Assembly (NCBI GenBank): GCA_025464735.1
Contig: JAODMX010000336.1
Location: forward strand, 1 to 15,424
Length of the DNA stretch: 15,424 nt
Reading direction: 5' to 3'
Origin: Frondihabitans sp.
Lineage (GTDB): Bacteria; Actinomycetota; Actinomycetes; Actinomycetales; Microbacteriaceae
In this document: positions 6,701 through 12,131 of the stretch, piece after piece
Position numbering within the stretch: the first letter of the stretch is position 1
How the letters are laid out: each line of letters starts with the position of its first letter
Program-made: the position numbers and the translations under genes
Notes under the pieces: generated by a model
Database searches by the model: none
What the model saw: the letters and a program-made list of their open reading frames with translations, nothing else
What the model was told of the DNA's origin: nothing

Positions 6701-7113
6701 GGTCCACGGTGACGACGGGACTGCCCACGATCTCTGGCACCGGAACACCCGGTGACACGGTGACCGTCCACGAAGGAACAGTCGTCGTCTGCACAGCAAC
6801 CGTGCTGCCGAACGGCACCTGGTCCTGCATCCCCACGAAGGCATTCGGGAACGGATCGCACACCATCACCGCAACGCAGACGGATGGCACGACAACGTCG
6901 GATCCGTCCGCACCGGTGACGTTCACCGTCGCAATCCCGGTTTCGACGACTGGATCCGGGTCAGGCACCACGACGACGGCCTCGACTCCGGGAAGCCTGG
7001 CCTTCACCGGCTCGTCGCCCGCCGTCGGACTCCTGGTGGGTGCGTTCCTCCTCGCGGCCGGTGTAGCAATGACGATCCTGCGCCGACGGAAGAAGATCTT
7101 CACGGCGAACTGA
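3709..7113 (+). CDS. Choice-of-anchor G surface protein with six IPT/TIG repeats and LAFTG tail
   Basis: 1134 residues. The ATG has AGGGG 6 bases upstream. A long N-region leads to a hydrophobic stretch at about 29-48 and a likely cleavage at SATAAP (about 52), so export by the ordinary Sec route is expected; the SipW box of the left-edge paralog is absent. Residues about 55-450 are the choice-of-anchor G region, rich in L/T/A/N with repeated TL/LT and GL segments. Residues 454-987 are six 89-residue IPT/TIG units beginning LNP(D/N)HGPVAGGTSVTVTGTGF. Residues about 988-1080 form a bacterial Ig-like domain (ITSPTNGSTV, with two cysteines). A Ser/Thr/Gly spacer, LAFTG at 1097-1101, a membrane helix at about 1105-1126 and RRRKK follow, making it a predicted sortase substrate. 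An adhesin or stalk-displayed surface protein is inference. It is monocistronic, with its own promoter and terminator. Confidence 0.92.
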   Translation: MLFLRAFAPKQSNNDQVRVTPKWSSRTRVVAAATAVALGFGASLLAASSATAAPTISNADGTFLSGSALGINLDTLLTVASATATNTGTPATVTDVHPLSVTALNAVNVNLGSGINLLGSNGILALGAVNQFAQANADGSSQAASGAVTNQGAIGVGGQNGVPQSNATFDLSGLTGAGLANTLANLQLSVGALSSTATEAPAAGTQSGTYGIAGLSVNLTSPALAATTTTLSNTLTGLQPTVDGLTATLNALGLGLVSVTGLPNLANTLAGITTITSADGSIVANLQTGVISIDVAKVLTSAGLDINNLPANTELLPYITNALTTQLLPALTSALTGLVTQLTTSLQNVQATVLGIPIPAGVLLTAINPIITAVVAPINTVVSGLGTNVITPLATALTSVLSLQANVQETSAGTFTERALKVGLLPNATPAAAVLNLASSTVGPNIDPGATVLPTAASLNPDHGPVAGGTSVTVTGTGFVAGSTVSVDGGAAITPTAIAADGTTVTFTTPAHAAGPVPVTVTTAGGTTDPLTYTYDPAAPAVPTAASLNPDHGPVAGGTSVTVTGTGFIAGSTVSVDGGADITPTAIAADGTTVTFTTPAHAAGPVPVTVTTAGGTTAPLTYTYDPATGVAPTATGLNPNHGPVAGGTSVTVTGTGFIAGSTVSVDGGAAITPTAIAADGTTVTFTTPAHTAGPVPVTVTTSGGTTAPLTYTYDPATGVAPTATGLNPNHGPVAGGTSVTVTGTGFIAGSTVSVDGGTAITPTAIAADGTTVTFSTPAHAAGPVPVTVSTTAGTTAPLTYTYDPATAALPTAASLNPDHGPVAGGTSVTVTGTGFIAGSTVSVDGGAAITPTAIAADGTTVTFTTPAHAAGPVPVTVTTAGGTTDPLTYTYDPATAALPTATGLNPNHGPVAGGTSVTVTGTGFIAGSTVSVDGGAAITPTAIAANGTTVTFTTPAHAAGPVPVTVTTAGGTTDPLTYTYVPATVHVAPPTITSPTNGSTVTTGLPTISGTGTPGDTVTVHEGTVVVCTATVLPNGTWSCIPTKAFGNGSHTITATQTDGTTTSDPSAPVTFTVAIPVSTTGSGSGTTTTASTPGSLAFTGSSPAVGLLVGAFLLAAGVAMTILRRRKKIFTAN
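5068..6669 (+). repeat. Six tandem 267-bp repeats encoding IPT/TIG domains
   Basis: Unit starts fall at 5068, 5335, 5602, 5869, 6136 and 6403, an exact 267-base (89-codon) period with no indels. The units are nearly identical at the nucleotide level, down to shared synonymous codons. The unit openings PTAASLNPDHG (type A) and PTATGLNPNHG (type B) occur in the order A-A-B-B-A-B. The unit ends alternate between TDPLTYTY (units 1, 5, 6) and TAPLTYTY (units 2-4), so heads and tails are shuffled. Confidence 0.97.
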
Positions 7114-7121
7114 TCGAGCTG

Positions 7122-7200
7122 AATCGCTCCGGGTTCGGTGGAGGTTCTGGTCCTCGTTTCGAGGATCACGAACCGCCACCGGCCCGGAGCGATTCTGTTT
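7122..7200 (+). terminator. Long hairpin terminator after the TIG-repeat gene
   Basis: AATCGCTCCGGG (7122-7133) pairs perfectly with CCCGGAGCGATT (7183-7194). The stem continues inward with few mismatches (CGGTGG with CCACCG, GGTTC with GAACC, and TCCTCG with CGAGGA at the tip). The tail is CTGTTTTCC on the rightward strand. It begins 8 bases after the stop and ends 8 bases before the convergent phosphotransferase remnant, so it may serve both, although the leftward tail is not T-rich. Confidence 0.85.
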
Positions 7201-7202
7201 TC

Positions 7203-7965
7203 CTACGACTCTCGCGGCTCCTCGATCGGCCAGCCGGCGCGGATGCTGTTGCAGCGGGTCAGGAAGGCGAGCCAGTCCTGCTCGGCATCGCTCAGTGCGC
7301 GGACGGTTTGGTACCCGTCCAGGAGGTGCTGGCGGGCGGGCGGCGGCGTTGGGCCCCACTCACGGAAGAGGGTTCCCAGGTAGACGCCGGCGTGGGCCAG
7401 ATCGCTCACGCAGTAGTCCCAGCCGAGCTCGTCGAAGTCGAGGATTGCCATGATCGTCGAGTTCGCGGTGATCAGATTCGAGGATCGGTAGTCGTTATGC
7501 ACTAACTGTGGTGACGTCTCCAGAGGGGGCAGAGCGGCGAGTTCACGTCGAAGCGCGTCCTCCGATGACGGGCTGGACGGCGACTGACCAGGGGCCGTTC
7601 GCCCCTGCGACGACCTCTCGTCCCTCGCCGCTCAGGCTGAGAATCGGGGCGGCAACGGGAATCCCCTGCGCAGCGAGCTCGGTGATGACCTCGGCAACGG
7701 CCGCCAGTTTCGCGAACTGGGCTTCCGTCCGTGACCACTTGCAGATCAGAGGCTGAGGGGAATCAGCAGTCGCGACCCAGGCGATGGCGTTCTGATCACT
7801 GATCACGATTCGTTCGCAGCTTTCGACGACCACTCCCCATTCGCGCGAGAGTGTCGCGACCAGCCACGCGACTCCGGCCGAGTAGTCGGCGAACCCGAAT
7901 CGCTCCCGGAACGCGGTGGGCGCATCGGTCGACTCCCACAGCATCGACAACCCCGGTGGCAACAT
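7203..7965 (-). pseudogene. Aminoglycoside-phosphotransferase-fold gene, frameshifted
   Basis: Two frames together make an APH-like protein. The first, from the ATG at 7965, encodes about 140 residues including the ATP-binding beta-sheet with the probable lysine in LICKWSR and the hinge-like SVAVQPVIGG, then stops at 7543. The second frame, offset by one base, reads ALRRELAALPPLETSPQLVHNDYRSSNLI and then ILDFDELGWDYCVSDLA, to a stop at 7203. These are the catalytic HxDxxxxN loop and the DFD metal site. The frames meet around 7543-7563. Only about 30 residues separate the hinge from the HxD loop, where relatives usually have roughly twice that including an LxxLH helix, so a small internal deletion is likely. 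The substrate is unknown; such kinases act on aminoglycosides, homoserine, choline and other alcohols. A sequencing error could account for the frame change but less easily for the short linker. Confidence 0.75.
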
Positions 7966-8035
7966 CAAGCTGAAACCCTACGTCCACGACGGGCGAATTC
8001 GTCGGCGGCTCGGGCGGGTGCGCTCAGCGGGGCGC

Positions 8036-8350
8036 TCAGCGAGGGCGCTGCGCCCGGCCGGCGGCGCCGACGATCCCGAGGATCAGCACGAACGCCCCGA
8101 GCGCGACGACGCCGACGAGGCCGGCTCCTGCGGGCCCGAGACCGTCGATCCATGAGGTGAAGCCGGTGCGGTTCTCATCGCTGGACAGCACCACCATCAC
8201 GACCACGCCGAACGCGCAGAAGAGAGCTCCCCAGATCACCCCGCCCCATCGGATCCGGGGCGACAACTGGGTAGTCGGAGCGATGGCGGGTGCCGCCCCC
8301 TCGAGAGGCGTCGTCTCGAGGGGGAGTGTCGGTTGAGTTTCGTCATTCAT
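8036..8350 (-). CDS. Small two-helix membrane protein
   Basis: 104 residues from the ATG at 8350 (MNDETQPT), preceded by AAAGG 8 bases upstream; a longer start at 8380 would overlap the upstream gene and has no better signal. The N-terminal 30 residues are polar and proline-rich, followed by membrane segments at about 36-55 and 76-97, with a short loop (SSDENRTGFTSWIDGLG) and a basic C-terminus (RAQRPR). It has no recognised domain. It lies 26 bases downstream of the PspC gene on the same strand and is almost certainly co-transcribed, so it probably belongs to the same envelope module. A 12-bp tandem duplication (8021-8044, CGCTCAGCGGGG and CGCTCAGCGAGG) spans its stop codon. Confidence 0.8.
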   Translation of the reverse strand: MNDETQPTLPLETTPLEGAAPAIAPTTQLSPRIRWGGVIWGALFCAFGVVVMVVLSSDENRTGFTSWIDGLGPAGAGLVGVVALGAFVLILGIVGAAGRAQRPR

Positions 8351-8376
8351 CGTCGTTGCCTTTCTTACGGGCGGAA

Positions 8377-9522
8377 TCAATAGTGGAACGAGGTGAAGGA
8401 TCCGGGCAACCGCAGCTCGATCTCGTGGCCGGTGGGACCGAACAGCAGCAGCGCGGTGACCGCCGTGAGCACGATCGCCACGAAGGCGAGGAATCCGCTG
8501 CGACGGCGCAGGAAGCCTGCGCCCACCATCGACAGTCCGATCACGGCGGTGGCGGCGGCGAACCCGAAGGCCGCCTGGTAGTGGTGGAGCGCCGGAACGC
8601 TCCAGGAGGTTGCTGCGGCCAGGGCGCCGACGATCAGGGCGGCTCCGAGTGCGATGGCGACGTAGGCACCACTCGTGCGCGGGTTGGTGAGTCGCCGGAT
8701 TCGGGCAAGCTCGAACGCGTCGGCCTGCCTTCGGGACGCGTCCGCAGAGATCTCCGCCGACCGCTGTTCACGCCGGATCCGGGCCTCGTCGGCCTGCTGG
8801 CGCTTCCACTGCTCGTACCGCGTCTTCCACTCGGCCTGGCGCGCCTTCCAGTCGGCGAGGGCGTCGGGAGAGGCGTCCGGCACCGGGGGCGGCGGAGCGG
8901 TCGGGGCACCCACGGTGCTTGGAGTACGCTCGCTGCCCTGGCGGGTCGGCTCGCTTGCAGTGCCGCTGTACGTGCCCGTGCCCGCCCAGGGGGACGCACC
9001 CCAGCCGCTGGAGCGTCGCGAGATCCAGACGATGAGCAGCACGATGGCCGCCACGACGACCGCACTCCAGAAGAGCTTGCCGAGGCCCACCGTCCAACCG
9101 CCGGCTGCGCCGAACGGCCAGCCGGCCGCCCACCAGACACCCTGCGCGAGTGGCAGGAATGCGAGAAGCGCAAACACGATGACCCCGGCGCTGGCGGCCT
9201 CGAAGGTTCCCCGAATCAGACGCTCGAGGTGAATTGTGCCCGTGGTGTCCGGGAGCAGGAGCCAAGCCAGCGCGTACAGAAGGAACGCCGGACCGCCGAG
9301 GAGCGCGACGACGACAGCGATGCCGCGCACGATGATCGGGTCGATGCCGAGCCGTGCGGCAATGCCGCCGCAGACGCCACCGATCCAGGAGTCGCCTCGG
9401 CTGATGCCGAGCCGGCGGAGCCAATCGAAGAAACCCTGGCCGGGGGCGGTTGGTGCGCCCGACGACCCGGGGCCCGACGAGCTTGAGTCGCCGGGGACCG
9501 AAGGTGAACTGTTCTGTGACAT
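8377..9522 (-). CDS. PspC domain membrane protein with Trp-heptad linker
   Basis: 381 residues from the ATG at 9522, with AGGA at a suitable distance. A Ser/Pro/Gly-rich cytoplasmic head (1-30) precedes a PspC domain at about 33-92: WIGGVCGGIAARLGIDPIIVRG, then a helix ending LLLPD. Further hydrophobic segments lie at about 110-127 and 147-168. A polar Pro-rich stretch leads to a charged segment at 220-275 with Trp225, Trp232 and Trp239 exactly 7 apart (DWKARQ, EWKTRY, QWKRQQ), probably a coiled coil. Three more membrane helices follow at about 285-305, 315-337 and 343-362, with the short C-terminus HEIELRLPGSFTSFHY. PspC proteins take part in membrane-stress responses. It is divergent from a kinase that also has a PspC domain, so it is probably a signalling partner or a regulon member of that system. 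Confidence 0.88.
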   Translation of the reverse strand: MSQNSSPSVPGDSSSSGPGSSGAPTAPGQGFFDWLRRLGISRGDSWIGGVCGGIAARLGIDPIIVRGIAVVVALLGGPAFLLYALAWLLLPDTTGTIHLERLIRGTFEAASAGVIVFALLAFLPLAQGVWWAAGWPFGAAGGWTVGLGKLFWSAVVVAAIVLLIVWISRRSSGWGASPWAGTGTYSGTASEPTRQGSERTPSTVGAPTAPPPPVPDASPDALADWKARQAEWKTRYEQWKRQQADEARIRREQRSAEISADASRRQADAFELARIRRLTNPRTSGAYVAIALGAALIVGALAAATSWSVPALHHYQAAFGFAAATAVIGLSMVGAGFLRRRSGFLAFVAIVLTAVTALLLFGPTGHEIELRLPGSFTSFHY

Positions 9523-9558
9523 GTTCCGATCCTGGCGCGGGCCGACGGGGCGTCGCTA

Positions 9559-9587
9559 TCAGGTATCACCCTGACTGCACCCTGACT
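9559..9587. promoter_or_regulatory. Putative regulator site: TCAGG/CCTGA half-sites at 11-bp spacing
   Basis: TCAGG (9559-9563) and CCTGA (9570-9574) form an inverted repeat with a 6-base spacer. CACCCTGACT occurs twice as a direct repeat (9567-9576 and 9578-9587), placing a third half-site at 9581-9585. Successive half-sites are 11 bases apart, one helical turn. The site lies in the 111-bp divergent promoter region shared by the pspC-like gene and the kinase gene, the place expected for binding by the NarL-type regulator encoded here. The binding partner is inference. Confidence 0.55.
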
Positions 9588-9609
9588 TCTCCTAGCCCAC
9601 AGCTGTAAA
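9582..9609 (+). promoter_or_regulatory. Weak candidate promoter for the kinase-regulator operon
   Basis: CTGACT (9582-9587) lies 16 bases before TGTAAA (9604-9609), partial matches to the -35 and -10 boxes. The -35 element overlaps the third CCTGA half-site, which would fit control by a bound regulator. Both boxes are imperfect, so this is tentative. Confidence 0.3.
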
Positions 9610-9633
9610 GGGGTCCGTCAATGGTTTGATGCT

Positions 9634-10830
9634 GTGGTGAGCACAACGGCAGGATCCCGCGCGCGCGGACCTGAAGACCGCAGAATGACGCGGCCCCGCG
9701 ACTGCGTGGTCAGCGGGGTGAGCGAGGGCCTCGCCGAGCATCTCGGCTGGTCGGTCTCGATCGTGCGCTGGATCTTCGTGCTCACCAACCTTGCGGCCGG
9801 AGCCGGCGTCCTGCTCTATCTCTGGCTGTGGGCGCTCACCCCGATGCGCGAACCGGCGGCCGTCGACGAGCGGGTGCGCCGCCGGATCCCTGTGCCGATT
9901 GTGCTCGTCGGGCTCGCCTCCCTGCTCGTCCTCTTCTCCGCGGCCGTCGTTCTGCTCGCCGGGACGACCTCGGTTCTCGCACTCACCGTTCCGCTGATCG
10001 TCGGGCTTGCCCTCGGAGCCACGGCCTGGAGCCGGTTCGTGGAGGCGCCGAATGAGTCCGAGGGTGGACCGACCGCGATCACGCTTCGGATCCTCATCGG
10101 CTGCGGCCTCGCGCTCGTGGCACTCCTGCTCGCCATGGCCTCGCTGCGTCCGGGGGCGGGGTGGCTCTGGTTGCTCGTGATCGTGGTCACGGCGGCGGTC
10201 GCTGCAGTCGCGATCGGGCCCGAGGCGCTGACGCTGCGCCGGCAATCGGCCGCCAGACGCCGGGCACTGGTGCGTGACGAGCAGCGGGCCGAGATTGCAG
10301 CGCACTTGCACGACTCGGTGTTGCAGACCCTCGCGCTGATTCAGAACCGCGCCGGGGCCTCCAGTGAGGTCGCCCGCATCGCCCGCGCCCAGGAGCGTGA
10401 GCTGCGGGACTGGCTCTACGCCGGATCCCAGGCGGTCGAACGCGATCTGGCCGCCGATCTGCGGGACTTCGCCGCGGCCCTCGAGCTCGACTACCCGGTG
10501 CGGATCGAGGTCGTCGTCGTGGGGGAGACCTCCGAGCTCGGCACCGGAGAGCTGGCTTCGGCGGCGCGGGAGGCGATGCTGAACGCGGCGCGGCACGCCG
10601 GCGGCGAAGTCTCGGTCTACCTCGAGAGTTCGGCCGACTCGGTGGACGTGTTCGTGCGCGATCGTGGCGCAGGTTTCACGATGAAAGACGTACCGGAGGA
10701 CCGCCTCGGCGTGCGAGAGTCGATACTGGGACGCATGCGGCGGGTCGGTGGCACCGCTCAGGTGCGCCAGGGCGCCGGCGGAATCGGCACCGAGGTGCAC
10801 GTGCATCTGGACAGGAACGAGGACGAATGA
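9634..10830 (+). CDS. PspC-fused sensor histidine kinase (NarL/DegS type)
   Basis: 398 residues from a GTG at 9634. No good ribosome binding site is at normal distance (AAAGGGG at 9607-9613 is too far), so GTG 9637 or ATG 9685 remain possible starts. A PspC domain occupies about 22-72 (VVSGVSEGLAEHLGWSVSIVRW). Four further hydrophobic segments follow at about 87-110, 113-132, 150-171 and 177-196. The dimerisation helix carries AAHLHDSVLQTLALIQ with His226 in the HDxxxQ phospho-acceptor motif. The ATPase domain has an N-box with Asn317 (EAMLNAARHA), a DRGAGF box at 343-348 and GVRESILGRM at 359-368. It phosphorylates the response regulator encoded 4 bases back in overlap (ATGA). The input is probably membrane or envelope state through the PspC and membrane part; the specific signal is unknown. 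Confidence 0.93.
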   Translation: MVSTTAGSRARGPEDRRMTRPRDCVVSGVSEGLAEHLGWSVSIVRWIFVLTNLAAGAGVLLYLWLWALTPMREPAAVDERVRRRIPVPIVLVGLASLLVLFSAAVVLLAGTTSVLALTVPLIVGLALGATAWSRFVEAPNESEGGPTAITLRILIGCGLALVALLLAMASLRPGAGWLWLLVIVVTAAVAAVAIGPEALTLRRQSAARRRALVRDEQRAEIAAHLHDSVLQTLALIQNRAGASSEVARIARAQERELRDWLYAGSQAVERDLAADLRDFAAALELDYPVRIEVVVVGETSELGTGELASAAREAMLNAARHAGGEVSVYLESSADSVDVFVRDRGAGFTMKDVPEDRLGVRESILGRMRRVGGTAQVRQGAGGIGTEVHVHLDRNEDE

Positions 10831-11516
10831 GCGACCACCACGAGGGCGGCGGCTCGCTCGACGGCGCCGCGATTTCGGTCGTCATCGTCGACGACCACTC
10901 CATCTTCCGCTCGGGGCTCCGCGCCGATCTCGACTCCGATCTCACCGTGCTCGCCGAGGCGGCCGACGTCGACTCGGCGGTCGAGACGATCGCGGCGAAG
11001 CAGCCCACCGTTGTGCTGCTCGACGTGCACCTTCCGGGCGGTGCGGGCGGCGGCGGTGCCGAGGTGCTGCGTCGCAGCGCGGGTCGATGCCCCGCGACCC
11101 GGTTCCTCGCGCTCAGCGTGTCCGATTCGGCAGAAGACGTCGTCGGGATCATCCGGGGTGGCGCTCGCGGATACATCACCAAGGGGAGTTCAGGCGCCGA
11201 GGTCAGCGCGGCGGTCCGCGCCGTGGCCGAGGGCGACGCGGTCTTCTCCCCGCGCCTCGCCGGCTTCGTGCTCGACGCCTTCGGCGCCGCTGCCGGTGAG
11301 CAGGCGGAGGCGAGCGACGAGCTCGACCGCCTCTCGGCGCGAGAGCGTGAGGTGATGCGCCTGATCGCGCGGGGCTACGCCTACAAAGAGGTCGCTTCCG
11401 CGCTCTTCATCTCGGTGAAGACGGTCGAGACGCACGTGTCGAGCGTGCTGCGCAAGCTGCAGCTCTCGTCCCGCCACGAGCTCACCGCCTGGGCGCTCGA
11501 GCGTCGCCTCCTCTAG
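10827..11516 (+). CDS. NarL/LuxR-type response regulator
   Basis: 229 residues. The ATG overlaps the kinase stop as ATGA, so translation is coupled. The receiver domain (about 16-135) has the acidic pair Asp22-Asp23, phospho-acceptor Asp66 in VVLLDVHLP, switch Ser97 and Lys119 in GYITKG. A Gly-rich insertion (GGAGGGG, about 71-77) follows the acceptor loop. The C-terminal LuxR-type helix-turn-helix (about 165-229) has LSAREREVMRLIARGYAYKE and the recognition region ISVKTVETHVSSVLRKL. It is a cytoplasmic DNA-binding protein activated by the PspC-fused kinase. The half-site cluster in the kinase promoter region (9559-9587) is a candidate target, implying autoregulation and control of the divergent PspC gene. 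Family call is firm; targets are inference. Confidence 0.95.
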   Translation: MSDHHEGGGSLDGAAISVVIVDDHSIFRSGLRADLDSDLTVLAEAADVDSAVETIAAKQPTVVLLDVHLPGGAGGGGAEVLRRSAGRCPATRFLALSVSDSAEDVVGIIRGGARGYITKGSSGAEVSAAVRAVAEGDAVFSPRLAGFVLDAFGAAAGEQAEASDELDRLSAREREVMRLIARGYAYKEVASALFISVKTVETHVSSVLRKLQLSSRHELTAWALERRLL

Positions 11517-11554
11517 CGCCATGAACACGGCGCCGACCGGCTGCAGTTCGAGAG

Positions 11555-11583
11555 TTGACAGTTAGAAATCTAAGAGTTAGGGT
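11555..11583 (+). promoter_or_regulatory. Candidate promoter of the MarR-MATE operon, possibly leaderless
   Basis: TTGACA (11555-11560) is followed after 17 bases by TAGGGT (11578-11583), which fits the loose actinobacterial TANNNT form. The start codon at 11591 would lie 7 bases after the -10 box, so the transcript could begin at or next to the ATG. Both operator palindromes overlap this region, so bound repressor would block it. The weak -10 match keeps this tentative. Confidence 0.5.
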
Positions 11584-11588
11584 TCTAA
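11562..11588. promoter_or_regulatory. Twin TTAG-N4-CTAA operators upstream of the MarR gene
   Basis: TTAGAAATCTAA (11562-11573) and TTAGGGTTCTAA (11577-11588) are both inverted repeats TTAG-N4-CTAA, 15 bases apart centre to centre and ending 2 bases before the regulator's ATG. AT-rich palindromes close to the start are typical MarR-family operators, so autorepression and co-control of the downstream efflux gene is the natural reading. Confidence 0.65.
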
Positions 11589-11590
11589 TC

Positions 11591-12037
11591 ATGAACGAAC
11601 CGGAGATGACGCCCGCGAGCAGCCTCGAGCTGCTCCGCTGGATCGGCTGGGCTCAGGCGCAAGCCGGCCAGGACTGGATCCGGGAGCGTGAGCTCAGCCG
11701 CCAGCAGAGCTTCACGCTCGGCTACCTGGTCCAGAACCCCGGTGCTATCCAGCGCGACATCGCCGAGGTGAGTCGCACGACGCCGGCGAGTGTCTCGAGT
11801 CTCCTGCAGGGGCTCGAACGCCGCGGTCTCATCGAGCGCCGGAGCGAAGCGGGCAACGAGCGCAGCAAGCGCGTGTACCCGACCCCGGCCGGAATCGAGC
11901 TCATCTCGGGGTTCGACACCGCCATGAAATCCACCGAAGAGACCATCCTCGCTGCCCTTGACGAGCCCGAGCGCGCTGCGCTCCACGACCTGCTCCTGAA
12001 GATCACAGCAATCCTGCCGCGACCAACCCGGTCGTAA
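11591..12037 (+). CDS. MarR family transcriptional regulator
   Basis: 148 residues from the ATG at 11591 (MNEPEMTPASS); an upstream in-frame start at 11555 lies within the promoter and operator sequence and is rejected. The winged helix lies at about 42-102: the helix QRDIAEVSRTTPASVSSLLQ with recognition segment TPASVSSLLQGLERRGLI, and the wing RRSEAGNERSKRVYPT. Flanking helices at 11-35 and 108-143 form the usual dimerisation region. Members are dimeric repressors released by small ligands such as phenolic compounds or drugs, often next to an efflux pump they control. Here a MATE transporter follows 94 bases downstream on the same strand, and two matching palindromes lie just upstream, so local drug-responsive control is likely. 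The ligand is unknown. Confidence 0.92.
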   Translation: MNEPEMTPASSLELLRWIGWAQAQAGQDWIRERELSRQQSFTLGYLVQNPGAIQRDIAEVSRTTPASVSSLLQGLERRGLIERRSEAGNERSKRVYPTPAGIELISGFDTAMKSTEETILAALDEPERAALHDLLLKITAILPRPTRS

Positions 12038-12131
12038 CAACCCTTGCGCGGGTCGTCCGCGCATCCCGTACGTTCCTCGCCGTGCCGGCGTCCGTCGGCG
12101 CGCGCTCGAGTCTGCCCGGAAGGGAGCAGCC

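Noticed and set aside
3820..6861. A 1013-codon open frame on the minus strand antisense to the TIG-repeat gene
   Set aside because: It is dominated by Arg/Gly/Asp repeats mirroring the plus-strand array, has no recognisable domain, and the plus-strand gene has a promoter, RBS, signal and full domain layout.
8290..9486. A 398-codon plus-strand frame over the PspC gene
   Set aside because: It is a polar, Arg/Glu/Gly-rich shadow. The opposite strand encodes a PspC domain and membrane helices with an RBS.
9592..10806. A 404-codon minus-strand frame over the kinase gene
   Set aside because: It is a His/Arg/Asp-rich shadow of a kinase whose H-box, N-box and G-boxes are all on the plus strand.
11516..11533. 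Terminator between the response regulator and the MarR gene
   Set aside because: Only a 5-bp stem (GCGCC/GGCGC) with no T tract could be found.
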